The notes: generated by a model from the letters alone, not told the origin. Shown: positions 25,878-35,164, counted from the first letter of the stretch. The stretch: DNA of 64,000 nucleotides from Sorangium cellulosum So0157-2 (GCF_000418325.1 NC_021658.1:1798001-1862000); one strand, 5' to 3'. A program made the numbers and translations.

Positions 25878-27555
25878 CGCTCCCGGAGCGTCGCGCCGTT
25901 CTCCGATCGCGGGAGCGCGCGGCGAACGCGGAGGCGAGCGCGAGAAACGCGAACCCGCCCCACCCGGCGGTGGCGTCGTCGGAAGCGACGGCGCAAGCGC
26001 AACCCGCCGCGGAGCCGTCGTCTTCCGAGGTCCCTGCGGCGCCGGCGGGGCCTGCCGATTCGCCGTCGGCGCCGCCGGTCTCCGGGGAGCCGCCGACACC
26101 CAGCGCGCCACCCTGGCCAGCGCCGCCCGCTGCGCCCATTCCACCGCTGGCGCCGACCGTGCCACCGGACCCGTCGCCACCGCCTCCCTGGGCTGCCGTG
26201 CCGCCCATGCCGCCGGAAGCGGTGCCCGAGCCGGCCGCGCCGCCGCCCGTCCCCTCGGTCGGCCCGGCGCCGAACTCGTACGCTCCGAGGTCCGGCGCCG
26301 ATCCGACGAACGGGAGCCCCACGTCCGTGCCTTTGTCGATCAAGGCGCTCTCGGCCGTGAGCTCCATGAACACGCACGCGGAAGGGATGCTGCCGTCGGC
26401 CTCGCGGGGGCCGGTGCAACCGGCGTCGGACGTGCTCTCGAAGGCCGAGCTCGCCTCCGTGATGTCCAGGTCCCAGGTGTTGAACGCGGTGTCGACGCCC
26501 CCCATGTTCGAGTTCTTGTTCGGAAAGCCGATGTTGTTCCGCATCTTGTGCGCGAGCGCTCCGGTCAAGATGATCGTCTGGCTGCTGTCGTCGGGCGGGC
26601 TCGCCAGCATGTTGTACTGGGTTCCATTCTTGTACGCGGTGTTGTTGAGCCAGGTGTTGCCGCCCGACGAATGGTTCGCGTAGAAGCCGGCGGCCTTGTT
26701 CTTCCAGGCCACGTTGTTCTGCACGATGTGCCGGATGCCCGTCTTGCTGCTGCCGACCTTGAACCCGTTGCCGTTGCCCTCGCTGCCCCGACCGTTCGAC
26801 ATGGCGAAGCTGCCCTCGGTGATGACCGGCACCTCCTGCGAGATGTAGTCGTAGCCGTCGTCCGAGTTGTTCCAGGCGCGGCACCCCCGGATGATCGTGC
26901 TGGGACCCGTCGTTTGGTAATGGACGCCGAAGCCGTCTCCGTTCTGGCCGTCGCCCTGGCTGCCGTTCTGGTCGTAGTTGTCGTGCGAATCGCAGTTGAG
27001 GACCAGGTTGCCGCCGTTGCCCTTGTCGATGAACAGGCCGGATCCGAAGCCATGATGGAGGTGGAGCAGCTCGAAGATGTTGTCGCTGGAGCCCTTGGTG
27101 CGGAGCAGCGAGTACGAGTGGTCGCCGCTCCTGCCCACCTTGGCGTTGCCGATCTCGAGCCCTCGAAGGTGCATCCAGCTCCCGGTCACCAGGACCACCG
27201 GCACGTCGACGGCCGGGTTGCTGGTGACATACCTCGAGGCGTCGAGCACCGGCGTCTCACCTGGGTAGGCCCAGATCTTGGTGCGGCTCGTATCCGAGGT
27301 GCCGCTCCTCGAAAGGACGAGCTGGGTCGTGATGGTGTAGGTGCCGCCGCGCACCCAGATGGTGTCACCGGCGGCGGCGGCGCTGTTCGCCTTGGAGAGG
27401 GTGGCGAACGGCTTGTCCATGGTCCCGCGGTTGGAGTCGCTGCCGTCCGGGGCCACATAGTGCTCCGCGGCGCGCGCGTATCCGGCCGCCAGCAGCACGA
27501 AGAGGCCCGCTGTCGTCGAGGTCGAAGCCAAAGACTGCTTTCGATTCATGATCAT
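25636..27555 (-). CDS. Secreted parallel beta-helix (pectate-lyase-like) protein with MYXO-CTERM and abnormal tail
   Basis: 639 residues. A Sec signal (cleavage near YARA-AEHY) is followed by a PL9/PL1-type right-handed beta-helix of about 420 residues ('YVAPDGSDSNRGTMDKPFATLSKA', 'LHLHHGFGSGLFIDKGNGGNLVLNCDSHDNYD', 'GNGFKVG'). A Gly/Ala-rich linker follows, then a MYXO-CTERM sorting signal: 'GCACAVAS', a hydrophobic segment and 'RSRDRRTARR'. Such signals normally end the protein, but here the frame runs on 83 residues of Arg/Ser/Pro-rich sequence antisense to the end of the vWD gene. The original stop may be lost, or translation may really continue. Probably a pectin or polyuronate lyase on the cell surface. 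Confidence 0.78.
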   Translation of the reverse strand: MIMNRKQSLASTSTTAGLFVLLAAGYARAAEHYVAPDGSDSNRGTMDKPFATLSKANSAAAAGDTIWVRGGTYTITTQLVLSRSGTSDTSRTKIWAYPGETPVLDASRYVTSNPAVDVPVVLVTGSWMHLRGLEIGNAKVGRSGDHSYSLLRTKGSSDNIFELLHLHHGFGSGLFIDKGNGGNLVLNCDSHDNYDQNGSQGDGQNGDGFGVHYQTTGPSTIIRGCRAWNNSDDGYDYISQEVPVITEGSFAMSNGRGSEGNGNGFKVGSSKTGIRHIVQNNVAWKNKAAGFYANHSSGGNTWLNNTAYKNGTQYNMLASPPDDSSQTIILTGALAHKMRNNIGFPNKNSNMGGVDTAFNTWDLDITEASSAFESTSDAGCTGPREADGSIPSACVFMELTAESALIDKGTDVGLPFVGSAPDLGAYEFGAGPTEGTGGGAAGSGTASGGMGGTAAQGGGGDGSGGTVGASGGMGAAGGAGQGGALGVGGSPETGGADGESAGPAGAAGTSEDDGSAAGCACAVASDDATAGWGGFAFLALASAFAARSRDRRTARRSGSVSAPGPRCWSRPSPHRTGRSARSQTGRARGRARSAGRPASCGTRSRRTDRRGCSPRALPTRPGSRRADSSGSSGCWRRSR

Positions 27556-28102
27556 CGGTGTAGCCTCGCGAGAGGGTGAAGTCGCCGACAAGAAGCGTCC
27601 GATTTCATTGCCCGTCGTTCGCGTCTCGTTCGAGCGGCCATGTCAGGTTCGTGAACGGCCCGGTGCAGTACCGCGGCTCGCCGAGCGTGGTTTCGGGGGC
27701 GCGGCGACGGAGATCGGGAGCGCATCGTCCTTCTCTCCCCGTGCACTGGAGCGCTCTCGATCAATCACGGGTCGCTCGACTTTGTGATCGAGGACACGAA
27801 TGGTTCCCTCAGATGGTAAGTTTACGTCGAGAGAGGGCGCCACGGCTCCCTCCCACCCGGTCGTGGGCTCCTGCGGGGCTCGCCTGTGCGGGCGGCTCGG
27901 CGAGCGCCGCCTGCGCGCGCCGGGCGCGGGGGGCGCGGAGGGCTGGCGAGCGAGTCGACCACAGCTGCTCGAGGCGACGGAGCGGCCCCGGCGAGCTCCC
28001 CAGGTCCGGGGCTTGACGATTGGAATTGACATCGGAAATGTGAACGCTCACAATGTCCGCGAAAGTCATCCTTTTGCTTGCTCGATCTGACATGGAGTCG
28101 CT
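27556..28102. other. Divergent intergenic region, beta-helix / esterase lipoprotein
   Basis: 547 bp with no credible gene; apparent frames are Arg-rich on both strands. The only ordered signals are the TTGAC hexamers and TGTGA…TCACA motif at 28013-28052. Confidence 0.5.
28013..28052 (+). promoter_or_regulatory. Candidate promoter/operator of esterase lipoprotein gene
   Basis: TTGACG (28013) and TTGACA (28026) resemble -35 boxes. TGTGA-ACGC-TCACA (28039-28052) is a 5-bp inverted repeat, outside which GACAT and ATGTC also pair. The spacing (4 bp) is not that of CRP sites. No -10 box is convincing. Confidence 0.25.
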
Positions 28103-29236
28103 ATGAAAACCAAATCGACTTGGGCTTTCACCTGGGCCGCGCTGGGCATGATTCTCGGCGCTTGCAGCGGCTCGAGTGACGACGGCAACGCTGGGGGAAG
28201 CGGCGGAGCAGCGGCGGGCACAGGAGGGAGCGCGAGCAGCTCGAGCGGCGAGCAGGCGAGCTCCTCCGGAGGGCCTCAGCCTGCGGGCTCGGGCGGCTCA
28301 CAGAGCACGGCCGGAGGGGCTGAGCCCTCCGGCTCGGGCGCCGCAGGCGGAGGCGCGCCCGCCGGCGGCGGCGGCGACATGACGGGCGGGGACGGAGGCT
28401 CGGGCGGCGTGTTCACCGGCACGTGCACCGAGTCACGATCCGCTGATCGAAGGGTGTCGGGGAGCGGCCCTCATCAGGTGGTCGTCGAGACGAACCCAGA
28501 CCCCGGCATCAACGAGGGCACCATCTTCCGTCCGGCGGATCTCGGTGGGGGCGCCAAGTATCCGATCTTCGTCTGGGGGCAGGGCGGATGTTCGCGAGAC
28601 GGGCTCTCGACTGAAGCGGCCATGGCCGAAATTGCCTCGCATGGCTACTTCGTGGTGGCGGACGGGACACCGGGAGGCAAGGAGCCCAACCGCGATCTCG
28701 GGGGCGGAGGCGACGTGCTGCTCGCCTACGTCGACTGGGTCATCGCCGAGAACGAGAAGCCTTGCAGCGCCTACTACAAGAGCATCGAGACCACGAAGGT
28801 CGCCGCGAACGGCTTCTCCTGCGGCGGCTTGATGGCGGCGGGGACCGCCGCAGATCCCAGGATGACGACCTGGGGACACACGAGCAGCGGCACTTTCTCG
28901 CCGGATCCGGCCTTCTACAACTCGATTCACACGCCCGTGTTGATCGTCACCGGCACCGCGGATAGCCTGGGCGCGCACGAGAACGGCGCGAGAGATTTCC
29001 AGAACATCTCCGCCTTGGGCAATATCCCGGTCATGATGTTCGCCAAGGTCGGCGCGGACCATGGCGGCGATCTGTGGGCGCGGAACGGCGGCGAGTTCAC
29101 CCAGGTCAACCTGGCGTGGCTCAACTGGTGGCTCAAGGGCGACGAGACGGCTACCGGCAAGGGCGCGCTCGTCGGCGCGAGCTGCCGCTTCTGCAGCGAC
29201 AGGAGCTGGCAGATCTCGTCTGCCAATCTGCCCTAG
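28103..29236 (+). CDS. Esterase-like alpha/beta-hydrolase lipoprotein
   Basis: 377 residues. Lipoprotein signal (MILGAC), Gly/Ser linker to about residue 105, then an alpha/beta-hydrolase domain of the dienelactone-hydrolase/PET-hydrolase-like type. The nucleophile is Ser239 in NGFSCGG (G-x-S-x-G with Cys), the Asp is in TGTADSLG and the His in GADHGGD; 'FVWGQGGCSRDG' forms the oxyanion region. Extracytoplasmic ester hydrolysis is likely; the substrate is unknown. GGAGTCGCT precedes the ATG. It stands next to the beta-helix gene, divergently, fitting plant-polymer de-esterification, but co-regulation is not shown. Confidence 0.8.
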   Translation: MKTKSTWAFTWAALGMILGACSGSSDDGNAGGSGGAAAGTGGSASSSSGEQASSSGGPQPAGSGGSQSTAGGAEPSGSGAAGGGAPAGGGGDMTGGDGGSGGVFTGTCTESRSADRRVSGSGPHQVVVETNPDPGINEGTIFRPADLGGGAKYPIFVWGQGGCSRDGLSTEAAMAEIASHGYFVVADGTPGGKEPNRDLGGGGDVLLAYVDWVIAENEKPCSAYYKSIETTKVAANGFSCGGLMAAGTAADPRMTTWGHTSSGTFSPDPAFYNSIHTPVLIVTGTADSLGAHENGARDFQNISALGNIPVMMFAKVGADHGGDLWARNGGEFTQVNLAWLNWWLKGDETATGKGALVGASCRFCSDRSWQISSANLP

Positions 29237-29335
29237 CGTCGATGGGTCTCGAACCGCCTCGCTCCGAGGAGCAGGGCGGTTCGCCCGACGAGGAGGCCCC
29301 GCGGGCTGCGGCGTGAAGGCGCCCGTCGGATCGCG

Positions 29336-30592
29336 CTAACCGCGCTGCCCGAGCGCCTCTTGCTGCGCGAAGCCCGGCCCCCGCACCTCGAACACCGCCC
29401 GCCCTCGCTCCCGCAAGCTCAGCTCCACCGCCGCGGCCCCGCGCGCGACCTGGTGGCCCTCCCGCAGCGCCTGCTCCAGCCCCTCGCGTGTCATCGCCCG
29501 GCCGAGCAGGTACCGCGTCCCCGGCCGGTACTCCGCCGCGCGGCGGCGCCACCAGGCCGAGACGCCCGCGACGTCGGGAAAGGGAAGATCCCCGTCCGGA
29601 TCCATCGCCACGTCATGATCGCTCGGATCGTCCGTCGGTCCCGCGCGGACGCCGCTCGGCGCCCGCCGCGCGAGCTGCTCCGCCGCCAGATCGAGCCCGG
29701 TGATCAGCGCGATCGCCTGACCCGAAAGGCGCGCGAGGGCCGGATCTCCCGCGACCTCCAGGAGCCACGGCACGGCCGCCGGGTCGCCCAGCGCCCACGC
29801 CGCCGAAACCGGCACCCGCGGGTCGCGCGCCGACCGCTCCAGCTTGCGCAGCCAGGTGGACGCGACCGCCGGGGCCATCCGCCGCATCGCCATGCTCGCG
29901 GACTCGGCCGCGAACGGCCCGCCTCCGTTCGCGAGCTCCCAGAGCACCAGCGCGGACGCGCCCTCGCCGAGCAGCGCCGCCGACCACGCCGCCCAGAAGC
30001 GGCACGCCTCGTCGTCGGCGCGGAGCGACGCGCGCACGTCGGGGAGCAGGTCGACCCGCCCGAGCTGCCCCGCGGCCCGCAGCGCCCGCGCGCGCAGCCG
30101 CGGGTCGCGCGCGAGCAGCGCGTAGCCGAGCGGCGCGCCGGGGTCCTCCCCGTGCGCCGCGCACGCCGCGATCCCGAGCCATTGCAGCGCCGGCGGGCAC
30201 CGGCCCGAGAGGAGCCCCGGCAGGAGGCGCCGCACGCGCTCGAGCGGCGTCCACCCGAGCGCCGACGCGATGCCCCGCGACACGTCCGGCGCCCCGCCGC
30301 CCACGTCGAGGACCCGCGCGAGCCCCCGCAGATCCCAGCGATGCACCGCCACGATCGCCGCGCCGAACACCTCGCCCCCCTCGGCCTGCCGGAGCAGCGC
30401 GCGGCACGCCTCCCAGCCCGCGTCCCCCGCCAGCCTGAGCCCGTCGAGGTGCGCCTCCAGCCGGTCGTCGAGCTCGGCCAGGTCCTCGAGGCCGTAGGCC
30501 GCGCTCCGGGCGGCGCGATCCCGGAGGAGCCACAGGAACGCCGCCTGGTCGGCGTGCTCCTCGCACAGCGAGGCTTGCAGGGTCGCGCTCAT
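29336..30592 (-). CDS. TIGR02270-family HEAT-repeat protein, T6SS-associated
   Basis: 418 residues starting MSATLQASLC, with GAGAGGGG just before the ATG (30592). The central part is a series of alpha-helical HEAT-like repeats ('ARALRAAGQLGRVDLLPDVRASL', 'VPVSAAWALGDPAAVPWLLEVAGDP'). The family is found beside vgrG and PAAR genes and is assumed to help cargo loading or assembly. It follows vgrG on the same strand 147 bp downstream, so the two are probably co-transcribed. The C-terminal 100 residues ('VAMDPDGDLPFPDVAGVSAWWRRRAAEYRPGTRYLLG') are the typical family end. Confidence 0.8.
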   Translation of the reverse strand: MSATLQASLCEEHADQAAFLWLLRDRAARSAAYGLEDLAELDDRLEAHLDGLRLAGDAGWEACRALLRQAEGGEVFGAAIVAVHRWDLRGLARVLDVGGGAPDVSRGIASALGWTPLERVRRLLPGLLSGRCPPALQWLGIAACAAHGEDPGAPLGYALLARDPRLRARALRAAGQLGRVDLLPDVRASLRADDEACRFWAAWSAALLGEGASALVLWELANGGGPFAAESASMAMRRMAPAVASTWLRKLERSARDPRVPVSAAWALGDPAAVPWLLEVAGDPALARLSGQAIALITGLDLAAEQLARRAPSGVRAGPTDDPSDHDVAMDPDGDLPFPDVAGVSAWWRRRAAEYRPGTRYLLGRAMTREGLEQALREGHQVARGAAAVELSLRERGRAVFEVRGPGFAQQEALGQRG

Positions 30593-30739
30593 CCCCTCTC
30601 GCCCGCGCGCTCCGTCGATCTGCGCCGAGCCGCCCCGGATCCGGTGCCGGATCCGGTGCACGCCGCCGCTCCGCCCCCGCTCGCCCGCCTCGCCATGCGC
30701 CCTCCTCCGCTCGATCCTCGGCCTCGACCGGACACGCCG

Positions 30740-32902
30740 TCAGTTCATCCCGATCTTGCCGCCCTTGACGCTCACGTTGCCCGAGGCTTGCACGCTCACG
30801 TCGCCGCCGGACTTCACCGCGAGCTTCTGCCCTTCCACCTGGATCGGGCCGTCGGCCTTCACGACGAGCTGCTTTCCCTGCAGCACGAGCTCGCCGCTCT
30901 GCTTGATCAGGATCTGCGCGTCGCCGACCTGGATGGTGAGCGCTTTGCCCACGATGATGGCCTTGTTCTCGCCGATCTCGTCCCGCGCGCTCTTGCTGAC
31001 CGTGACGGTCATGTCCTTGCCGACCGTGATGGCGTAGGCCTCGTCCACGCTCACCGACTTGCTCTTGCCGACGGTCTCGTCGCTCGCCTCGCCGACCGAT
31101 TCGGTCTTGCCCTTGCCGATCGAGATCGTCGCCGACGCGCCGATCGAGACGCTCTGGCCGCCGCCCACGTCGATCGACTGGTCCTTGCCGACCGACTCGG
31201 CGTGGCTGCCCGACACCGCGACGGTCCGGTCGCCGCCGACGTCGAGGCGCTCGTCCTGCCCGATGCTCTCCGTGTGCGTCTTCGTGACCTCGATGGCCTT
31301 GTGGCCGCCGACGACCTCGCGCTGATCGTTGTCCACGCGCTTCGTCCGGTCGCGGGCGACGTGGAGCGCCTCGTCGCGGCCGATGTCCTGGGTCCTGTCG
31401 TTGCGAACGACGGTGTTCCAGTCCTTCTGGGCGTGGAGGAAGACCTCCTCGGAGCCCTTCCGGTCCTCGAAGCGGAGCTCGTTGTAGCCCTCGCCGCCGG
31501 ACGAGCTGTTCGATTTGAAGGCGCTCTTCGTCTTCTCGGCGGGCAGCGCGTACGGCGGCACGTTGACGCCGTGGTAGACGCTGCCGACCACGAGCGGACG
31601 ATCCGGGTCGCCCTCGATGAAATCGACGACGACCTCGTGGCCGATGCGCGGCAGGACGACCGCGCCCCACGCGCTGCCGGCCCACACCTGGCTGACCCGG
31701 ATCCAGCACGAGCTGCGCTCGTCCCGCTTGCCCTGCCGGTCCCAGTGGAACTGCACCTTGATGCGCCCGTGCTCGTCCGTGTAGATCTCCTCGCCCGCGG
31801 GGCCGGTGACGATCGCGGTCTGGACGCCCTTGATCGAGGGCTTCTGCGTGACGAGCGGCGGGCGGAACGGGACGCCGGCGGGGATGGCCTGGAACCGCGT
31901 TTCACAGGGCGGCTTGCCCTCGTCCACGACGGCTTCCATGGCGGGCTCGTGGCCGCTGTGCTCGACGCGGACGAGGAGGTAAGCCTGGTTCACGTCGTCG
32001 CGCGGGTGCTCGGCGAGCGAGAACGTGCGGCCGGCGAGCAGGCGCGGGCAAGCGGCCTCGCCCTCGGCGATGCGGCGCCTCGCCGCCAGCTCCTCCAGGC
32101 GGACGCGCGCGCGCTCGCGGCCCGCGCCCGGCGCGTCGTAATCGCCGGGGTGGTCGTAGATCTCGAGATCGTCGTCGCGCTCCCCCTGCTCGGAGCTCTC
32201 CAGCGAGAGCGCCGGCTTCTTGAAATTGTAATCGCGCAGCGTGACCTTGCCGGGCTGGACCTGCTCGGCGTAGCGGAAGCGGGAGACGTGCTCGCCGCTG
32301 ATGAGCGCGCCGAGCGGCGGGCGGAACACGAGCGTCGCCTCGCCGTCGATCGGGGGGTGGGCCGAGGGGTCGTCGCAGAGCACGAGCGTGTGCGCGTCCG
32401 CGTCGTGATCGAACCAGTAGGCGATGCCCTCTTCCTCCATCAGCCGGCAGGCGAATGCCCAGTCGGTCTCGCGGTACTGCACGCAATACTCGCGGGGCGC
32501 GTAGCGCCCCCGGAGCGCGAAGCGGCAGTCGCCCGGGGCGACGCCGGCGGCGTCGAAGACCTTCTTCAGGATGTCGGGGACCGCGAGCTCCTGGAAGATG
32601 CGGCTGTCGCGCCGGTGGAGCAGGCGAAAGACGTCGGGCACCAGCACGGCCCTGTAGGTGGTGAGCTTCTTCCCCTCTTCGCCGAGCTCGAAATGGGCGA
32701 TGATCCCGTGGACGCGGCGGACGTCCTCGCCGACCCGGAAGCCGAGCGACGCGCGCTTTCCGACCGCGGCGCCGAGGGCGAGATCGCCGGCGAGGCTCAC
32801 GAGCGTGATATCGAACCGGAAGAGCTCGGAGATCGCCTCCTGCCCCTCGAATTGGACGACCCGGAGATCTCCGCCGACCCCTTCGATCTGGAATGTGTGC
32901 AC
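30740..32902 (-). CDS. vgrG: T6SS spike protein VgrG
   Basis: 720 residues, GTG start with GGGAGGAGCG 8 bases upstream. Domains: gp27-like base (about 1-360, 'LTTYRAVLVPDVFRLLHRRDSRIF', 'YCVQYRETDWAFACRLMEEEGIAYWF'), gp5 OB-fold (about 385-470, 'DEHGRIKVQFHWDRQGKRDERSSCWIRVSQ'), and a C-terminal needle of repeated 'xxVGKsxSxxVg' beta-strands (about 500-720). There is no extra C-terminal effector domain, so it is a carrier spike; the PAAR-like effector gene 2.3 kb away on the other strand is a natural cargo. VgrG trimers tip the Hcp tube and pierce target cells. Confidence 0.95.
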   Translation of the reverse strand: MHTFQIEGVGGDLRVVQFEGQEAISELFRFDITLVSLAGDLALGAAVGKRASLGFRVGEDVRRVHGIIAHFELGEEGKKLTTYRAVLVPDVFRLLHRRDSRIFQELAVPDILKKVFDAAGVAPGDCRFALRGRYAPREYCVQYRETDWAFACRLMEEEGIAYWFDHDADAHTLVLCDDPSAHPPIDGEATLVFRPPLGALISGEHVSRFRYAEQVQPGKVTLRDYNFKKPALSLESSEQGERDDDLEIYDHPGDYDAPGAGRERARVRLEELAARRRIAEGEAACPRLLAGRTFSLAEHPRDDVNQAYLLVRVEHSGHEPAMEAVVDEGKPPCETRFQAIPAGVPFRPPLVTQKPSIKGVQTAIVTGPAGEEIYTDEHGRIKVQFHWDRQGKRDERSSCWIRVSQVWAGSAWGAVVLPRIGHEVVVDFIEGDPDRPLVVGSVYHGVNVPPYALPAEKTKSAFKSNSSSGGEGYNELRFEDRKGSEEVFLHAQKDWNTVVRNDRTQDIGRDEALHVARDRTKRVDNDQREVVGGHKAIEVTKTHTESIGQDERLDVGGDRTVAVSGSHAESVGKDQSIDVGGGQSVSIGASATISIGKGKTESVGEASDETVGKSKSVSVDEAYAITVGKDMTVTVSKSARDEIGENKAIIVGKALTIQVGDAQILIKQSGELVLQGKQLVVKADGPIQVEGQKLAVKSGGDVSVQASGNVSVKGGKIGMN

Positions 32903-33041
32903 GGATCCCGCTCCTCCCGAGAGGCGAGCGCACGGGAGCGCGCGCGCGAGCTCGCCCCGATACTACATGCTCCGCGCCGGGCGGTGTCGAGCGGCTTGTC
33001 GCGGGCCAGCGAGTCTGAAACCATCCTCGCTCACCGGCCGG

Positions 33042-34067
33042 ATGCCCGCCCTCGACAACCTCACCCCGCTCGCGGCGGCCGATTTCCCGTCGCTCACGCG
33101 CGACGGCGTGGAATGCCTCGTCGTCGTCGCCGCCGGCAGCTTCGTCCTGCCGGCGCCGGGGCGGCCGGCCGCGGGGCCGCTGCGCCTCTGCGACGAGCAG
33201 CCCGCGCCGCGCGCGGCCGACGCGTACTGGGGCGAGCCCGGGGCGTCGAGCCTTCGCTATGAATCGGAGGCCGCGTACACGCGCCCGATGACGGACGTGC
33301 TGCTCCACGGCCACGCGTGGACCGCCGGCGGGCGGCGGGCGACCACGGCCTCGGTCGCGGTCCGGGTGGGCCGGGTCGAGAAGCGGGCGCTCGTCTTCGG
33401 CGCGCGCGTCTGGCAGCGGGGCAGGGCGGGGCTCTCCCCCTCGAGCCCGGAGCCCTTCCGGTCGATGCCGCTCCGCTACGAGCAGAGCTTCGGCGGGGCG
33501 GCGGTCGGCGCGTACGACGCGCGCAACCCGGTGGGCATGGGCCTCTATGCGAGCGAGCGCGAGGCGCAGGGCCGCCCCTTGCCGTTCATCGAGGACCCCG
33601 ACGCGCTCATCGAGGGCTGGTCGGACCGGCCTCCGCCGTGCGGCTTCGGCCCGGTGGCCCGGAGCTGGCAGCCGCGCCTCGGGCTCGCGGGCACGTACGA
33701 CGCGGCGTGGGTCGAGCGGCGCGCCCCGCTCTGGCCCGCCGATTTCGACGAGCGCTTCTTCCAGGCGGCGCCGCGGCGCCTCGCCGCCTCGCCGCACCTC
33801 CGCGGCGGCGAGCCCGTGCTCCTCGACGGCGTCTCGCCCGACGGCCCGATCGCGTTCTCGCTGCCCGTGTGCCGGGTGGTCGCGAAGTGCGCCCTCGGGC
33901 GGCGGCGGGTGGAGCGGCGGCTCATGACGCTCGACGCTGTGTACCTGGAGCCGGACGAGCGGCGCGTCTCGCTCGTCTACCGCGCGACGTTCGCGGCCCA
34001 CGGCGAGCTCGCCGGGCACGAGGTCACCACCGTCCGCCTGCTGGAGCCGTGGGAGAACGCGCCGTGA
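33042..34067 (+). CDS. DUF2169-domain T6SS adaptor
   Basis: 341 residues, full-length DUF2169: 'VVVAAGSFVLPAPG', 'YTRPMTDVLLHGHAW', 'MPLRYEQSFGGAAVGAYDARNPVGMG', 'LWPADFDERFFQAAP'. The family sits between vgrG and PAAR-effector genes and is considered a loading adaptor. First gene of a plus-strand operon, divergent from vgrG over 139 bp; its stop overlaps the next start by GTGA. No ribosome site is obvious before the ATG at 33042, but it gives the family N-terminus ('LDNLTPLAAADFPSLTRDG'). Confidence 0.88.
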   Translation: MPALDNLTPLAAADFPSLTRDGVECLVVVAAGSFVLPAPGRPAAGPLRLCDEQPAPRAADAYWGEPGASSLRYESEAAYTRPMTDVLLHGHAWTAGGRRATTASVAVRVGRVEKRALVFGARVWQRGRAGLSPSSPEPFRSMPLRYEQSFGGAAVGAYDARNPVGMGLYASEREAQGRPLPFIEDPDALIEGWSDRPPPCGFGPVARSWQPRLGLAGTYDAAWVERRAPLWPADFDERFFQAAPRRLAASPHLRGGEPVLLDGVSPDGPIAFSLPVCRVVAKCALGRRRVERRLMTLDAVYLEPDERRVSLVYRATFAAHGELAGHEVTTVRLLEPWENAP

Positions 34068-35164
34068 GCGGCGAGCGCGTCGTGGGCCTCGGGCTGTGCA
34101 CGCCGATCGGGACGACCGAGGAGATGACGCTCGCGTCGATGCGGGCGGGGCTCGCCCGCTTCGCCGAGGCCGCGGCGCCGGGCGCGGGCGAGCCGGTGCG
34201 CGCGTCGCGGCTCGCGACGCTCGATCCGTCGTCCACCCGCACGGAGCGGATGATCGCGCTCGGCCGCGCCGCGCTGGACGGCGTGCGGGAGCGGCTCAAG
34301 GCCTCTCCGACGGGGCGGGTGCCGCTCTACCTGGGGCTGCCGGAGCCGTCGCTGGGCGCGCCGGTGGCGCGCGAGTCGCTCCTCGGCGCGCTCCTCTCCG
34401 CGCCGCCGGGCCAGGCGGGGGGCGCGCTCGCGCTGGTCGGGGCGTTCGAGGGCGGGCGCGCGGCCTTCTTCGAGGCGCTCTCCGCGGCGATCGGGGACCT
34501 GCGCGCGGGCCGGGTCGGCTCCATGGCGGTGGTGGGCGCGGTCGACTCGCTCTGCGACGCGGACTCGCTCGCGGCGCTCTCGGCGGCGCGGCTGCACCTC
34601 TCGCCGCAGAACCGCGACGGGCGCATCCCGGGCGAGGCGGCGGGCTTCGTCGTCGTGGCGCGGCCGGGGGCGGCGGCGGGGATGGGCCTCGAGGCGCTGG
34701 GCGTCGTGCTGGGCGTCGCGCTCGGGGCCGAGCCCGCGCCGTTCGCGTCGCGGGTGCCGAGCGCGGCCGACGGGCTCACGGGCGTGTTCCGCGCGCTCCG
34801 GGGGGACGAGGCGGCGGGGGCGCGGCGCGTGGACGAGGTGATGAGCTGCCAGCCGGGCGAGTCGTTCTGGGCGACGGAGCTCTCGCGCGCGTACCTGCGC
34901 AACGCCGCGTGGATGCCGGAGCCGCTCGCGCTGCGCGCGGCGGGCGAGTGGCTGGGCGACGCGGGCGCGGGCGCCGCGCCGGTGATGCTGGCCGCGGCGC
35001 TCCACCGGCGGCGGAGGCGGGCGCAGGCGGCGAGGGCGGCGGGGCGGGCGCCGCGCGCGCTCGTGTACGGCAGCGCGGACGGCGCGCGGGGCCGCGGGGG
35101 GCGCGTCGGGGCCTGCGTCGTGGAAGCGGCCGTCGGGGGCTCCGGCGGGGGAGAGGGGCGATGA
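34064..35164 (+). CDS. Ketosynthase/thiolase-fold protein of T6SS island, active-site Cys not apparent
   Basis: 366 residues, GTG start overlapping the previous stop (GTGA). It is beta-ketoacyl-synthase-like along its length ('VVGLGLCTPIGTTEEMTLASMRAGLARF', 'DLRAGRVGSMAVVGAVDS', 'GRIPGEAAGFVVVARP'). Where active enzymes have the TACSSS-type nucleophile elbow, this protein reads LVGAFEGGRAAF, without Cys, and the usual HG(T)GT and NFGFGG motifs are not seen. It is thus probably a catalytically dead thiolase-fold protein used structurally in effector delivery. The C-terminal 40 residues are Arg/Gly-rich. It overlaps the next gene by ATGA. Confidence 0.75.
   Translation: MSGERVVGLGLCTPIGTTEEMTLASMRAGLARFAEAAAPGAGEPVRASRLATLDPSSTRTERMIALGRAALDGVRERLKASPTGRVPLYLGLPEPSLGAPVARESLLGALLSAPPGQAGGALALVGAFEGGRAAFFEALSAAIGDLRAGRVGSMAVVGAVDSLCDADSLAALSAARLHLSPQNRDGRIPGEAAGFVVVARPGAAAGMGLEALGVVLGVALGAEPAPFASRVPSAADGLTGVFRALRGDEAAGARRVDEVMSCQPGESFWATELSRAYLRNAAWMPEPLALRAAGEWLGDAGAGAAPVMLAAALHRRRRRAQAARAAGRAPRALVYGSADGARGRGGRVGACVVEAAVGGSGGGEGR

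Noticed and set aside
22917..26180. Minus-strand frame antisense to the SBBP/vWD protein
   Set aside because: Shadow composition; the plus-strand protein has clear domains and a signal peptide.
28039..28052. CRP-like site TGTGA-N4-TCACA
   Set aside because: Spacing is 4 bp rather than the 6 bp of CRP sites, and CRP regulation of this type is not expected from sequence alone; kept only as a weak inverted repeat.
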